A stretch of DNA of 11,082 bases from DATKLL01 sp035542475. Its GTDB lineage: Bacteria > Desulfobacterota > Syntrophia > Syntrophales > UBA2185. Below the pieces are notes generated by a model. The model was given only the letters and a program-made list of their open reading frames with translations. It had not been told where the DNA came from and did no database searches. Position numbers and translations under genes: made by a program. This document shows, piece by piece, positions 1-5,115 of this stretch. Numbering within the stretch: the first letter of the stretch is position 1; each line of letters opens with the position of its first letter. The stretch covers positions 1 through 11,082 of the forward strand of contig DATKLL010000082.1 in NCBI GenBank assembly GCA_035542475.1, read 5' to 3'.

Positions 1-421
1 TCCTTTAGAAAAAGCAGGTTAGATAATGACCCTTCGTAATCTTAAGAATCAACTTTTGTTACGTATAGCACCGACAAGCAAATAGGTATGTGAAAACGCA
101 ACTGAAGCAGAGTTTGTCCCGTACCATGCACGATGTGGGCGAGATGAAAATTCATGCCAGCTGTAATCTTGCATTTCTGGCGTGACGGCGTACGGTGTCA
201 GTTACTTTCTGTATTCGATGCACAGGCGTCTCAATCCTCTGAAAAGATAGTTACGTCCGATAGTACGCAAATCCACTGATATGTGAAAAAGGCGGTCTTA
301 CGATCTTGCTTTCACCGACTAATCGACAGCTATCACAAAGCGCAACTCCATCAAGGTTACAATCTAAATAAGACGCCTTAGGAAAAACCTGCGTGCCTCT
401 GTTTCAGCCACCAAAGACGTA
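1..421. other. Region without a recognisable gene
   Basis: I see no convincing coding sequence here on either strand. The longest suggestive plus-strand stretch (about 69-185) is open only between two in-frame stops, has no Shine-Dalgarno sequence and gives a product I do not recognise. It may be a gene remnant or simply spacer. No U-tract terminator for the beta-helix gene, which ends at 422 on the minus strand, is obvious. Confidence 0.5.
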
Positions 422-1387
422 CTAGTCGAGGTTATTTCCGAGATTAAAGCCTCCTGTGACATTCCCGTTTTGATTGATAACTGACACATTATTGACGTAA
501 CCCGCTACTCCCAAGATACTTAAACCTAGCCCAAAATTGTTGTTGTTTGCCGTATTGGCGATAATCACGCCAACACTGGCAACAATGCCAGAACCGCCAT
601 TGCTGGTTACCGTATTGGCGATGACCGTACCGTCATTGTTATAAATGCCATCGCTGCCATTGTCGCTTACCGTATTGCCGTTGACCGTGCCGCCGGCGGC
701 GAAGAAATAAATGCCATGGCCACCATTGTGGTTTACCGTATTGGTGCTGACCGTGCTGTCGTCACCGAAATAAATGCCATCGCCGCCATTGTTGTTTACC
801 GTATTGGCGCTGACCGTGCCGCCGCCGTCGACAATAATACCAGTCCCGCCATTCTTGTATACCGTATTGCCTTTGACCGTGCCGGTGCCGACATAAATGC
901 CATCGCCTCCATTCTTGTTTACCGTATTGGCGCTGACCGTGCCACTGGCAATAGAAATGCCATGGCCCCCGTTGCTTGCCACTCGCACGCTCTCGATAAT
1001 AGCCCCGTCGCCATTTATATTAATTCCGGTTTCTCCCATCCCACTGACAGTTCCGTTGTACACTTTAATATTTTGATGACTCCCAGCATCTATCCCTCTA
1101 CCAGTGCCAGTGTGGTGGTTGCATACCAGCGGCACTCCTGTACAGACCATAGGACCGAGGATTGCAAAGCCGTTCAGGTCGATCGTAACATTGTCAGCTT
1201 GCACCAGAATTGCTGTCGTACCTGTACTAGGAACTACAAGATTATGTTCTAACACGTAACTTCCCGGCTGAGTGATTGTTACCGGGAACACGGGTGCTCC
1301 GGGGATTGGCTTCACAATAGCGAAAGCAATGCCCGTCAAACACATAATGGAAACTGTCAATACTGCCGCTGTAATCCACTTATTCAT
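422..1387 (-). CDS. Secreted right-handed parallel beta-helix repeat protein
   Basis: This 321-aa protein begins with a Sec signal peptide (MNKWITAAVLTVSIMCLTGIAFA, cleavage likely after residue 23). The rest is mostly a ladder of 20-22-residue turns of the type GTVxxNTVxxNGGxGIYV, rich in Gly, Asn and Val, as in the PbH1/NosD-like parallel beta-helix class. The ATG at 1387 is chosen over the longer open frame (to 1456) because AAGGAGGTAA sits just upstream and the signal peptide starts exactly there. It would be exported and may be surface or extracellular; beta-helix proteins often bind or cleave polysaccharide, but I see no catalytic site and assign no substrate. It is the only gene behind the riboswitch-controlled leader at 1567-1690, so expression probably follows cyclic dinucleotide levels. 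I am confident of the fold and export, not of the function. Confidence 0.85.
   Translation of the reverse strand: MNKWITAAVLTVSIMCLTGIAFAIVKPIPGAPVFPVTITQPGSYVLEHNLVVPSTGTTAILVQADNVTIDLNGFAILGPMVCTGVPLVCNHHTGTGRGIDAGSHQNIKVYNGTVSGMGETGININGDGAIIESVRVASNGGHGISIASGTVSANTVNKNGGDGIYVGTGTVKGNTVYKNGGTGIIVDGGGTVSANTVNNNGGDGIYFGDDSTVSTNTVNHNGGHGIYFFAAGGTVNGNTVSDNGSDGIYNNDGTVIANTVTSNGGSGIVASVGVIIANTANNNNFGLGLSILGVAGYVNNVSVINQNGNVTGGFNLGNNLD
548..960 (-). repeat. Tandem 60-66 bp coding repeats of the beta-helix gene
   Basis: Seven copies of a unit containing the plus-strand core TACCGTATTGGCG start near 548, 608, 668, 734, 797, 860 and 920. The spacings are 60, 60, 66, 63, 63 and 60 bp, always a multiple of three, so they correspond to 20-22-residue beta-helix turns. 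Identity at DNA level is high enough to suggest recent internal duplication or gene conversion. The same repetition creates a long but spurious open frame on the plus strand. Confidence 0.8.
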
Positions 1388-1527
1388 TGTTACCTCCTTC
1401 AAAAACTTTTGGTTCATAAAAAATGGGACAAGCAATGATGATGCTTGTCCGCTCATCTTAACGATGTCTCCTCATGTTCCCTAGTGATGAGGTCCAAGGC
1501 ATTATTGTTTCTCTCTCCTTTTCTCGT

Positions 1528-1568
1528 TTAGAGATAGGATATATGTCTTCCTATCACTCGCTCTAAAA
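1528..1568 (-). other. Second stem-loop in the leader, just after the riboswitch terminator
   Basis: The arms TTTAGAG/CTCTAAA form an outer stem and GATAGGA/TCCTATC an inner stem with a 9-base loop and a small asymmetric internal bulge. It lies between the terminator U-tract and the coding start in the minus-strand leader. It could protect the 5' end of a processed transcript or act in anti-termination; no function can be read from sequence alone. Confidence 0.45.
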
Positions 1569-1616
1569 ATAAAAAGACCGACCTGCCTAAAACATTTCCC
1601 TTTTGGCAGCTCGGCC
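1567..1616 (-). terminator. Intrinsic terminator of the riboswitch expression platform
   Basis: Read on the minus strand, GGCCGAGCTGCCAAAA pairs with TTTTAGGCAGGTCGGTC. This gives about 15 base pairs with one bulged A and one G-G mismatch around an 8-base loop, followed by TTTTTATTTTT. It lies about 180 nt before the beta-helix start codon and far from any upstream minus-strand gene end, so it is an attenuator, not a gene terminator. Its 5' arm is shared with the 3' end of the aptamer. Confidence 0.85.
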
Positions 1617-1690
1617 ATCTTCTGTTCGCGGATAAGATCCGCCGCTTTCCGTCCCCTTCTTTCGAAGGGTTTAGTCTTGTCGGGATCGCT
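1601..1690 (-). promoter_or_regulatory. GEMM-I cyclic dinucleotide riboswitch aptamer, GEMM-Ib-like (3',3'-cGAMP type)
   Basis: The minus strand reads GACAAGACTAAACCC, then CCCTTC-GAAA-GAAGGG (a 6-bp stem with a GAAA tetraloop, 1654-1669), then GACGGAAAGC, a second hairpin domain containing GCGGAT-CTT-ATCCGC, and finally GCCGAGCTGCC. This order and these conserved blocks match the GEMM-I aptamer, whose tetraloop docks into the second helix. The base three nucleotides before AAACC (position 1675, equivalent to G20 in the well-studied Vc2 aptamer) is A. In the GEMM-Ib subclass of Geobacter relatives, A here goes with 3',3'-cGAMP or mixed recognition rather than strict c-di-GMP recognition. The aptamer's 3' end is the terminator's 5' arm, so ligand binding should prevent termination (an ON switch). 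Family is from recalled consensus; ligand is inferred. Confidence 0.82.
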
Positions 1691-1703
1691 TCTTTATGTA
1701 TTA

Positions 1704-1732
1704 CTTATAGCACTTAAATCTCGACCTGTCAA
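1704..1732 (-). promoter_or_regulatory. Sigma70 promoter of the riboswitch and beta-helix transcript
   Basis: On the minus strand a perfect -35 box TTGACA (1727-1732) is followed by a 17-base spacer and TATAAG (1704-1709). Transcription should begin near 1697, only a few bases before the aptamer. This position fits a riboswitch that starts at the 5' end of its mRNA. Confidence 0.8.
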
Positions 1733-1738
1733 CTTGAA

Positions 1739-2023
1739 GTTCCCTTAACGTAGCAACCATATAAACACATCTTGATGCTAGGGATTGATAACTACATCTA
1801 TTCTATCGATTTCCAGTTGTAACAGTGCGCATTATAATAAGCCCTAGAGGTGAGGTGTTCAGGAAGGAGTCAAAGGTATATCATTTAGGTCCAATTTTTT
1901 TCAAAATTAAGACCCAGGGTGGTATTTAAGTGGCCTATGAAGAAGGTGGGCTTGCAGACGCGAGCTTTGTCTTCCTCACTCAGTTTGATATACTTTGTTA
2001 TTAAGGAAAGGTGAAACAACGCC
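1739..2023 (+). other. Intergenic region and leader of the OB-fold-like gene
   Basis: The region lies between the divergent riboswitch promoter and the gene at 2024. It holds the candidate promoter at 1810-1838 and a short hairpin GCTTGC-AGAC-GCGAGC (1950-1965) followed by TTTGTCTT. The hairpin looks like a weak terminator or leader structure. A second weak -10 candidate, TATACT, occurs near 1988. I see no further open frame with a ribosome binding site. Confidence 0.4.
1810..1838 (+). promoter_or_regulatory. Candidate sigma70 promoter for the small secreted protein
   Basis: TTTCCA (1810-1815), a 17-base spacer and a perfect TATAAT (1833-1838). The -35 box is only a 4 of 6 match. It would give a leader of about 180 nt before the ATG at 2024. 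Confidence 0.45.
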
Positions 2024-2419
2024 ATGAAAGCATTTCTAATCTGTGTTTTGTTACTTCTTTTTCCAGTCAGCTTGGTCTTTGCCTGGCCTGACCTTTGCCA
2101 GGATGCGAAGGAAACACCTCACATGACTAATGTTCGTTTTGAAGAGTTCTTCCAGGATGAGATGAAAGGGAGATATTATTCGGGGAAGGGAAAGGTAAAA
2201 AATGTTCGCATGAATAGTCCATCAGAATATGTGGTTATTGTGGACTGTCTCAATGGTGTTATCGCTAATGTTATTGTGTCCTCTTCATCCGCTAAAGACC
2301 TCAAGGCAGGCGATAAGGTTGAATTTTCAGGCAAGTGTGAGCTTGGATTTAGGCGAGCTTATCGGAGTGAGCAGAGGAGGGGTCAGTTTTTCGAGCTTCG
2401 GGACGGTAATGTGAAATAG
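2024..2419 (+). CDS. Small secreted protein, OB-fold-like
   Basis: This 131-aa protein has a clear signal peptide (residues 1-20, MKAFLICVLLLLFPVSLVFA, cleavage before WPD). It is followed by a mature region of about 110 residues. The pattern GKGKVKNV, then VVIVDC, VIANVIV and LKAGDKVEFSGKCE alternates short beta strands with a 'lKaGDkVeFsGkc' turn. That pattern resembles periplasmic OB-fold domains such as the tRNA_anti-like group. Three Cys in the mature part (near residues 25, 75 and 104) could form a disulfide. The start is supported by the signal peptide and a purine-rich AAAGGTG about 10 bases upstream. Nothing around it gives a pathway. Export is fairly sure, the OB fold is tentative, the role is unknown. 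Confidence 0.7.
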   Translation: MKAFLICVLLLLFPVSLVFAWPDLCQDAKETPHMTNVRFEEFFQDEMKGRYYSGKGKVKNVRMNSPSEYVVIVDCLNGVIANVIVSSSSAKDLKAGDKVEFSGKCELGFRRAYRSEQRRGQFFELRDGNVK

Positions 2420-2449
2420 AACGACTTCGAGATCAACTCACACGAAACC

Positions 2450-3085
2450 CTACAGCAAACCGCTAACTGTGTTCATCCTGTGTTCCTTCAAAACCCTTCC
2501 AACAAAACCTGACGACATATCAAGCTTTCTTGCAATTTTCCTAACTGACAACGAAGGATCTTTCTCAAGAAGGGTTATAATCTTGTCCTTCTCGATAGGT
2601 GGTATCGGCTTCCTGCCGAGCCTCTTGCCCTTCCGCTTTGCATTTTCAAGCCCTGCCTTCACCCTCTCACGGATCAGTTCCCTCTCAAACTCTGCCATGG
2701 CTCCAATAATATGAAACATAAGCCTTCCCTGTGGCGTTGTAAGGTCAAGATTGTCTTGGTAGGATATAAACCCTATCCCGAGGTTTGAAAGCTCGTCTAA
2801 GACCGTTACAAGCTGTTTCAGGCTCCTCCCGAAGCGGTCCAGCTTCCAGACAATGATAAGGTCAATTTGTCGCTTTCGGGCAACCTCAAGGAGCCCATCG
2901 AGCTGTGGCCGGCGATCCTTTGTGCCTGAGACACCGTTATCCACATATTCACCGGCCATAACGAAACCCCTTCTTTGACAATACTCCCGAAGGGGGGAAA
3001 GTTGAAGCTCGGGGTCCTGACCTTTATCATGGGTTGAACAGCGGGCATACAATGCGGCTCTTACAATATTCCCTTCCTTTTTCAT
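2450..3085 (-). CDS. Small serine recombinase (resolvase/invertase family)
   Basis: This is a complete small serine recombinase of about 211 aa, the usual size of Tn3-type resolvases and Hin/Gin invertases. The N-terminal catalytic domain has LYARCSTHD with the nucleophilic Ser (about residue 17 from this start) and its Arg. VSGTKDRRPQLDGL and WKLDRFGRS (about 80-88) hold further active-site Arg residues. A long helix GRLMFHIIGAMAEFERELI leads to a basic linker GKRLGRKP and a C-terminal helix-turn-helix, SVRKIARKLDMSSGFVGRVL. I prefer the ATG at 3085 over the one at 3091, because AGGAG lies 6 bases before the former and almost touches the latter. It is divergent from an RHH gene and shares a palindromic control region with it. 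It probably resolves or inverts DNA at nearby sites, possibly the palindrome at 3112-3149. Confidence 0.93.
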   Translation of the reverse strand: MKKEGNIVRAALYARCSTHDKGQDPELQLSPLREYCQRRGFVMAGEYVDNGVSGTKDRRPQLDGLLEVARKRQIDLIIVWKLDRFGRSLKQLVTVLDELSNLGIGFISYQDNLDLTTPQGRLMFHIIGAMAEFERELIRERVKAGLENAKRKGKRLGRKPIPPIEKDKIITLLEKDPSLSVRKIARKLDMSSGFVGRVLKEHRMNTVSGLL

Positions 3086-3111
3086 TTTCATTCTCCTTTT
3101 CTATAGTTACC

Positions 3112-3149
3112 ATGGTACCGTGCTACCTATATTCATACCACGGCACCAT
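3112..3149. promoter_or_regulatory. 38-bp imperfect palindrome between the divergent recombinase and RHH genes
   Basis: The left arm begins ATGGTACCGTGCTAC and the right arm, read on the minus strand, begins ATGGTGCCGTGGTAT. Fourteen of 19 position pairs are complementary, with the central dinucleotide TA at 3130-3131. The right half covers the recombinase -10 box (3132-3137). Further ATGG(T) cores occur in TACCATGGTA (3108-3117) and twice between the -35 and -10 of the RHH promoter (3175-3186). Short repeated half-sites like these fit an RHH operator; a symmetric 38-bp site next to its own gene would also fit a resolvase/invertase binding site. Confidence 0.55.
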
Positions 3150-3160
3150 TAAGTTGTCAA
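3132..3160 (-). promoter_or_regulatory. Sigma70 promoter of the serine recombinase gene
   Basis: On the minus strand TTGACA (3155-3160) is followed by a 17-base spacer and TATGAA (3132-3137). The -10 box and downstream region lie inside the palindrome at 3112-3149, so a protein bound there should repress the promoter. Confidence 0.7.
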
Positions 3161-3169
3161 GATATTAAG

Positions 3170-3198
3170 TTGACATGGTAACATGGATTAGGTAAAAT
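3170..3198 (+). promoter_or_regulatory. Sigma70 promoter of the RHH gene
   Basis: TTGACA (3170-3175), a 17-base spacer and TAAAAT (3193-3198). The expected start of transcription, about 7 bases after the -10, falls on the ATG at 3205, so the mRNA may be leaderless. The spacer holds two ATGG cores shared with the neighbouring palindrome. Confidence 0.7.
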
Positions 3199-3204
3199 CA
3201 AGGC

Positions 3205-3369
3205 ATGACTGAAAAGAAAAGCATCAGAAAACAAACAGGAGTGAGGCTCGATGCCGAGCTAATCAAGACGCTCAAACATCTTGCTGTTGATACCGGGCGG
3301 TCCTTTACCTCGCTTGTAGAAGAAGCTGTTCAGGACTTACTAAAGAAGCATAAGAAGAAGACAGGATGA
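3205..3369 (+). CDS. Ribbon-helix-helix DNA-binding protein (CopG/Arc-like)
   Basis: This 54-aa protein reads MTEKKSIRKQTGVRLDAE followed by LIKTLKHLAVDTGRS and FTSLVEEAVQDLLKKHKKK. A basic N-terminal tail leads into a short strand (TGVRLD, the base-contacting ribbon of RHH dimers). Two helices follow, separated by the GRSFTSL turn, which is the standard RHH arrangement, and the tail is lysine-rich. It probably represses its own promoter and that of the divergent recombinase by binding the ATGGT-type repeats between them. No good Shine-Dalgarno sequence precedes the ATG, in keeping with a leaderless transcript. Only 7 bases separate it from the next gene, so the two are likely co-transcribed. 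An antitoxin-like role is possible, but no recognisable toxin is adjacent. Confidence 0.82.
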   Translation: MTEKKSIRKQTGVRLDAELIKTLKHLAVDTGRSFTSLVEEAVQDLLKKHKKKTG

Positions 3370-3376
3370 AGGAAGC

Positions 3377-3661
3377 ATGAAAAAGGGCATATTAGTATTG
3401 GTTATAGGCTATGTGGTGTCTTTTGGTCTTGGTTACGGTAGCTTTTCTTTCTCAAAGTTTATAGATAATTCACCAATCATAACCGAAGTTGCTACCACAA
3501 CACTAAGTATAGTTATGGAATTTAAAAAGGAGTGTAAGATTTGCCATATGGCTAAGGATTATTATGTCCAGACTGTTCAGCTTCTTGAACCTTCGGATTA
3601 TTATGTCCATACTGTTAAGCAGCTTGAACCTTATAATTCTATGTCCGCTAATTACCGATAG
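3377..3661 (+). CDS. Small membrane-anchored protein with a CxxCH motif
   Basis: The 94-aa product starts with a hydrophobic segment (residues 4-25, ILVLVIGYVVSFGLGYGSF) that is either a signal peptide or an anchor. Residues 53-57 are CKICH, the CxxCH pattern for covalent heme c attachment. If exported, this could be a tiny monoheme cytochrome or a truncated piece of one. The C-terminal third is odd: DYYVQTVQLLEPS is followed by DYYVHTVKQLEPY, from a 39-bp tandem duplication, and the last six codons lie in a perfect palindrome. AAGGA precedes the ATG and the RHH gene ends 7 bases upstream. The motif could be fortuitous in so short a protein, and the 3' part may not be ancestral coding sequence. 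Confidence 0.55.
   Translation: MKKGILVLVIGYVVSFGLGYGSFSFSKFIDNSPIITEVATTTLSIVMEFKKECKICHMAKDYYVQTVQLLEPSDYYVHTVKQLEPYNSMSANYR
3556..3633 (+). repeat. 39-bp tandem duplication
   Basis: Two adjacent units, each beginning GGATTATTATGTCCA and ending CTTGAACCTT, start at 3556 and 3595. They differ at only a few positions, and because 39 is a multiple of three the reading frame is kept. Confidence 0.8.
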
Positions 3662-3667
3662 CGGACA
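3642..3667. repeat. Perfect 9-bp inverted repeat at the end of the small membrane protein gene
   Basis: TGTCCGCTA and TAGCGGACA flank an 8-base loop, and the stop codon TAG (3659-3661) is within the right arm. No U-tract follows, so it is not a standard terminator. It may be a mobile-element end, a recombination site or a small hairpin repeat. Confidence 0.6.
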
Positions 3668-3907
3668 GGAAATACAGGGGATAGGACGCCAGGAAAACCT
3701 TGGAGAAATACAAAAATTAATCCCACTCGTTTTGCTTTCGTTATGCTCAGCCACATAGAATGGCTCCTATCAAGGGGAAAAGCGGGTTCGATTTCCACCG
3801 CCTCCACCATAAGAGTTCTTCTATAATTAATGCGTCATGGGAGCTTAATTGCTTCTATTTTCGTTTCTCTCGTCATGTATCTTCCACCCCCTTGATTGAC
3901 AGCAATA
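3668..3907. other. Gene-free stretch holding the left ssrA-like repeat
   Basis: Apart from the tmRNA/tRNA-like 3' end at 3782-3809 and a small hairpin with arms AGCCA/TGGCT just before it, I see no gene. No cloverleaf 5' half or tmRNA body precedes the 3' end, so it is a fragment, not an RNA gene. Confidence 0.5.
3782..3809 (+). repeat. Left copy of a tmRNA/tRNA-like 3' end (probable att remnant)
   Basis: The sequence has a T-arm-like GCGGGTTCGATT, then CGCCTCC acceptor-like bases and an encoded CCA at 3807-3809. Two substitutions relative to the copy at 6138-6162 break pairing in the T-stem, so it no longer encodes a functional end. The TTCGATT loop and CGCCTCCACCA end resemble bacterial ssrA (tmRNA) genes, which are frequent integration targets. 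The RNA identity is from recall; a tRNA cannot be excluded. Confidence 0.6.
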
Positions 3908-4300
3908 CTATTTCTGTTTACTAAGAAGGTATTTATAGTAGCGCATATAATCAGAGTTGTTTTCAATAATATTCACACCTATACCATGCTCAATAGTCCT
4001 CACTACCTTCCCTTTTACTGTTGATGTCTTATTATCAGGCAACTCTATAACAATATCGAGTATTGCATCAAGGTCAAGTTGATGCGCTGTCTCTATGGAC
4101 AAGCCAGTTAGAGAGATATCTTGGGTTTTCGCGCTATAATTTGTGCCGTTTGCTCTAAACTTTACGTTGCAATTTACCTCTACCCTCTTAGAAATTCTTC
4201 TGTCCTCTTTTGATCTAAAAATGATAAGCATAAAGATTGTAAAAACCAGAATAAAAACCACACCTAAGGAAATCACACTTGTTAGTGTTGGTTCAAACAT
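3908..4300 (-). CDS. Membrane-anchored PilZ-domain protein
   Basis: This 130-aa protein has one N-terminal membrane helix (residues 9-28) followed by a cytoplasmic PilZ domain. The two c-di-GMP contact motifs are present: RxxxR at 35-39 (RISKR) and DxSxxG at 61-66 (DISLTG), with 22 residues between R39 and D61. The rest follows the PilZ barrel pattern (ILDIVIELPDNKTSTVKGKVVR and GIGVNI). It is the last of three consecutive PilZ genes on this strand and starts 25 bases after the middle gene ends. GGAGAAGGAAT precedes the ATG. The helix suggests that it reports c-di-GMP at the inner membrane; the partner or process is unknown. Confidence 0.87.
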   Translation of the reverse strand: MFEPTLTSVISLGVVFILVFTIFMLIIFRSKEDRRISKRVEVNCNVKFRANGTNYSAKTQDISLTGLSIETAHQLDLDAILDIVIELPDNKTSTVKGKVVRTIEHGIGVNIIENNSDYMRYYKYLLSKQK

Positions 4301-4325
4301 ATTCCTTCTCCAACATGGCTATACA

Positions 4326-4688
4326 TCAGGTCGCCGCCCTTCTAGTCAACGATTCCACAAACTTAAGATAATTGGTATCTTTTTCTGTTAATTGAATTCC
4401 CATCCCATCCTTTGAAGGTATTCCCGCCCTTTCAAGGATCAAACTATAAGGCTCCCTTATAGCCCTTGTGACCCTGCCAGTCAGTGTTGAGGTCGAACCA
4501 TCAGGCAGATGAAGTATTATTTTAATTGTCTTTTCTAGAGCGAATGGTCTTCTTGTCTTTATGAAGAGACCATCCAAGGACAAATTCCTGCATATTCCTC
4601 TGTAAGTCTGACCATCCAAGGTAAATTCAATGGTACAACGCTTTACAAATCTCTTTTGCCTTCTTCTTTCCTGATCCAATTTCTTCAT
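4326..4688 (-). CDS. PilZ-domain protein (middle gene of three)
   Basis: This is a soluble PilZ protein of 120 aa. RxxxR occurs at residues 9-13 (RRQKR) and again at 13-17, and NxSxxG at 35-40 (NLSLDG). The R13 to N35 distance of 22 equals that in both neighbours. The barrel continues with TIKIILHLPDGSTSTLTGRVTR and GMGIQL. I start it at the ATG at 4688, which has AAGGA 8-9 bases upstream; a longer GTG start at 4712 has no good ribosome binding site. It closely resembles the downstream gene in layout (LPDxxTSTxxGxVxR), which suggests the cluster arose by duplication. Expected to bind c-di-GMP; output unknown. Confidence 0.88.
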   Translation of the reverse strand: MKKLDQERRRQKRFVKRCTIEFTLDGQTYRGICRNLSLDGLFIKTRRPFALEKTIKIILHLPDGSTSTLTGRVTRAIREPYSLILERAGIPSKDGMGIQLTEKDTNYLKFVESLTRRAAT

Positions 4689-4736
4689 TGTGCTAATCCT
4701 TACGCTATTCACTCATCTCAGTCAACAATTAATAGC

Positions 4737-5057
4737 TTATCCTGTACAAACTGTTGATATTCGGGTGAGGATATCCTCGATTCCTACGCCAACAGTTTCT
4801 ACTCCATTAAAAAGACACTTTGTATGTCTTTTAACGATCCCCGTAAATGAGGTTTCTTCACCCCTCATTGTCAGAAACACTTTAACGTGAGTCCCTACAG
4901 ATGGTGGTAATCGCTTTGGGAGAAGGACGCCATGCTCTGAAATATCAATGGTTCTGATTTCGTGGACTTTACCTTCATATTCTTTTTTTGCAATAAACTT
5001 CTTCGGGTGTCTCGGACTTCTTCTTTTTTCTAAATCGCCGTATCGACCTTTAGCCAT
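4737..5057 (-). CDS. PilZ-domain protein (first gene of three)
   Basis: A 106-aa single-domain PilZ protein. The motifs are RxxxR at 12-16 (RRSPR) and DxSxxG at 38-43 (DISEHG), again with the two motif ends 22 residues apart, then HVKVFLTMRGEETSFTGIVKR and GVGIEDI. The open frame extends to 5141, but the ATG at 5057 has a strong GGAGGGAG 7 bases upstream and begins just before the domain, so it is the better start. It heads the three-gene cluster and lies directly behind a sigma54-like promoter (5087-5103). Its strands are less similar to the other two, so it may be the more distant relative. It probably senses c-di-GMP in the cytoplasm. Confidence 0.88.
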   Translation of the reverse strand: MAKGRYGDLEKRRSPRHPKKFIAKKEYEGKVHEIRTIDISEHGVLLPKRLPPSVGTHVKVFLTMRGEETSFTGIVKRHTKCLFNGVETVGVGIEDILTRISTVCTG

Positions 5058-5086
5058 AATTATCTCCCTCCTCTTTAATGATAAAC

Positions 5087-5103
5087 TGCAAGTATTATGC
5101 CTA
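5087..5103 (-). promoter_or_regulatory. Sigma54-type promoter of the PilZ cluster
   Basis: On the minus strand TAGGCATAATACTTGCA matches the -24/-12 consensus TTGGCACGNNNNTTGCW at 10 of 13 fixed positions. It keeps the invariant GG and GC with 10 bases between them. Transcription would start near 5076, leaving a short leader with the Shine-Dalgarno sequence at 5064-5073. If real, the cluster needs RpoN and an enhancer-binding activator. A weak sigma70 reading (AGGACA, 18 bases, CATAAT) overlaps it. Confidence 0.6.
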
Positions 5104-5104
5104 T

Positions 5105-5115
5105 AGGAAGTTCCT
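5105..5115. promoter_or_regulatory. Short palindrome abutting the sigma54-like promoter
   Basis: AGGAAGTTCCT is a perfect 5-bp inverted repeat with a 1-base centre, immediately upstream of the -24 element on the minus strand. It could be a small operator; the length alone does not prove this. Confidence 0.3.

Noticed and set aside
372..390. GACGCCTTAGGAAAAACCT resembles GACGCCAGGAAAACCT at 3685-3700
   Set aside because: The match needs gaps and does not extend on either side, so chance similarity is likely.
716..1252. A 178-codon plus-strand open frame with repeated VYRIGADRA-like units
   Set aside because: It is the antisense shadow of the beta-helix repeats; it has no good ribosome binding site, and the minus-strand frame has a signal peptide and a strong Shine-Dalgarno sequence.
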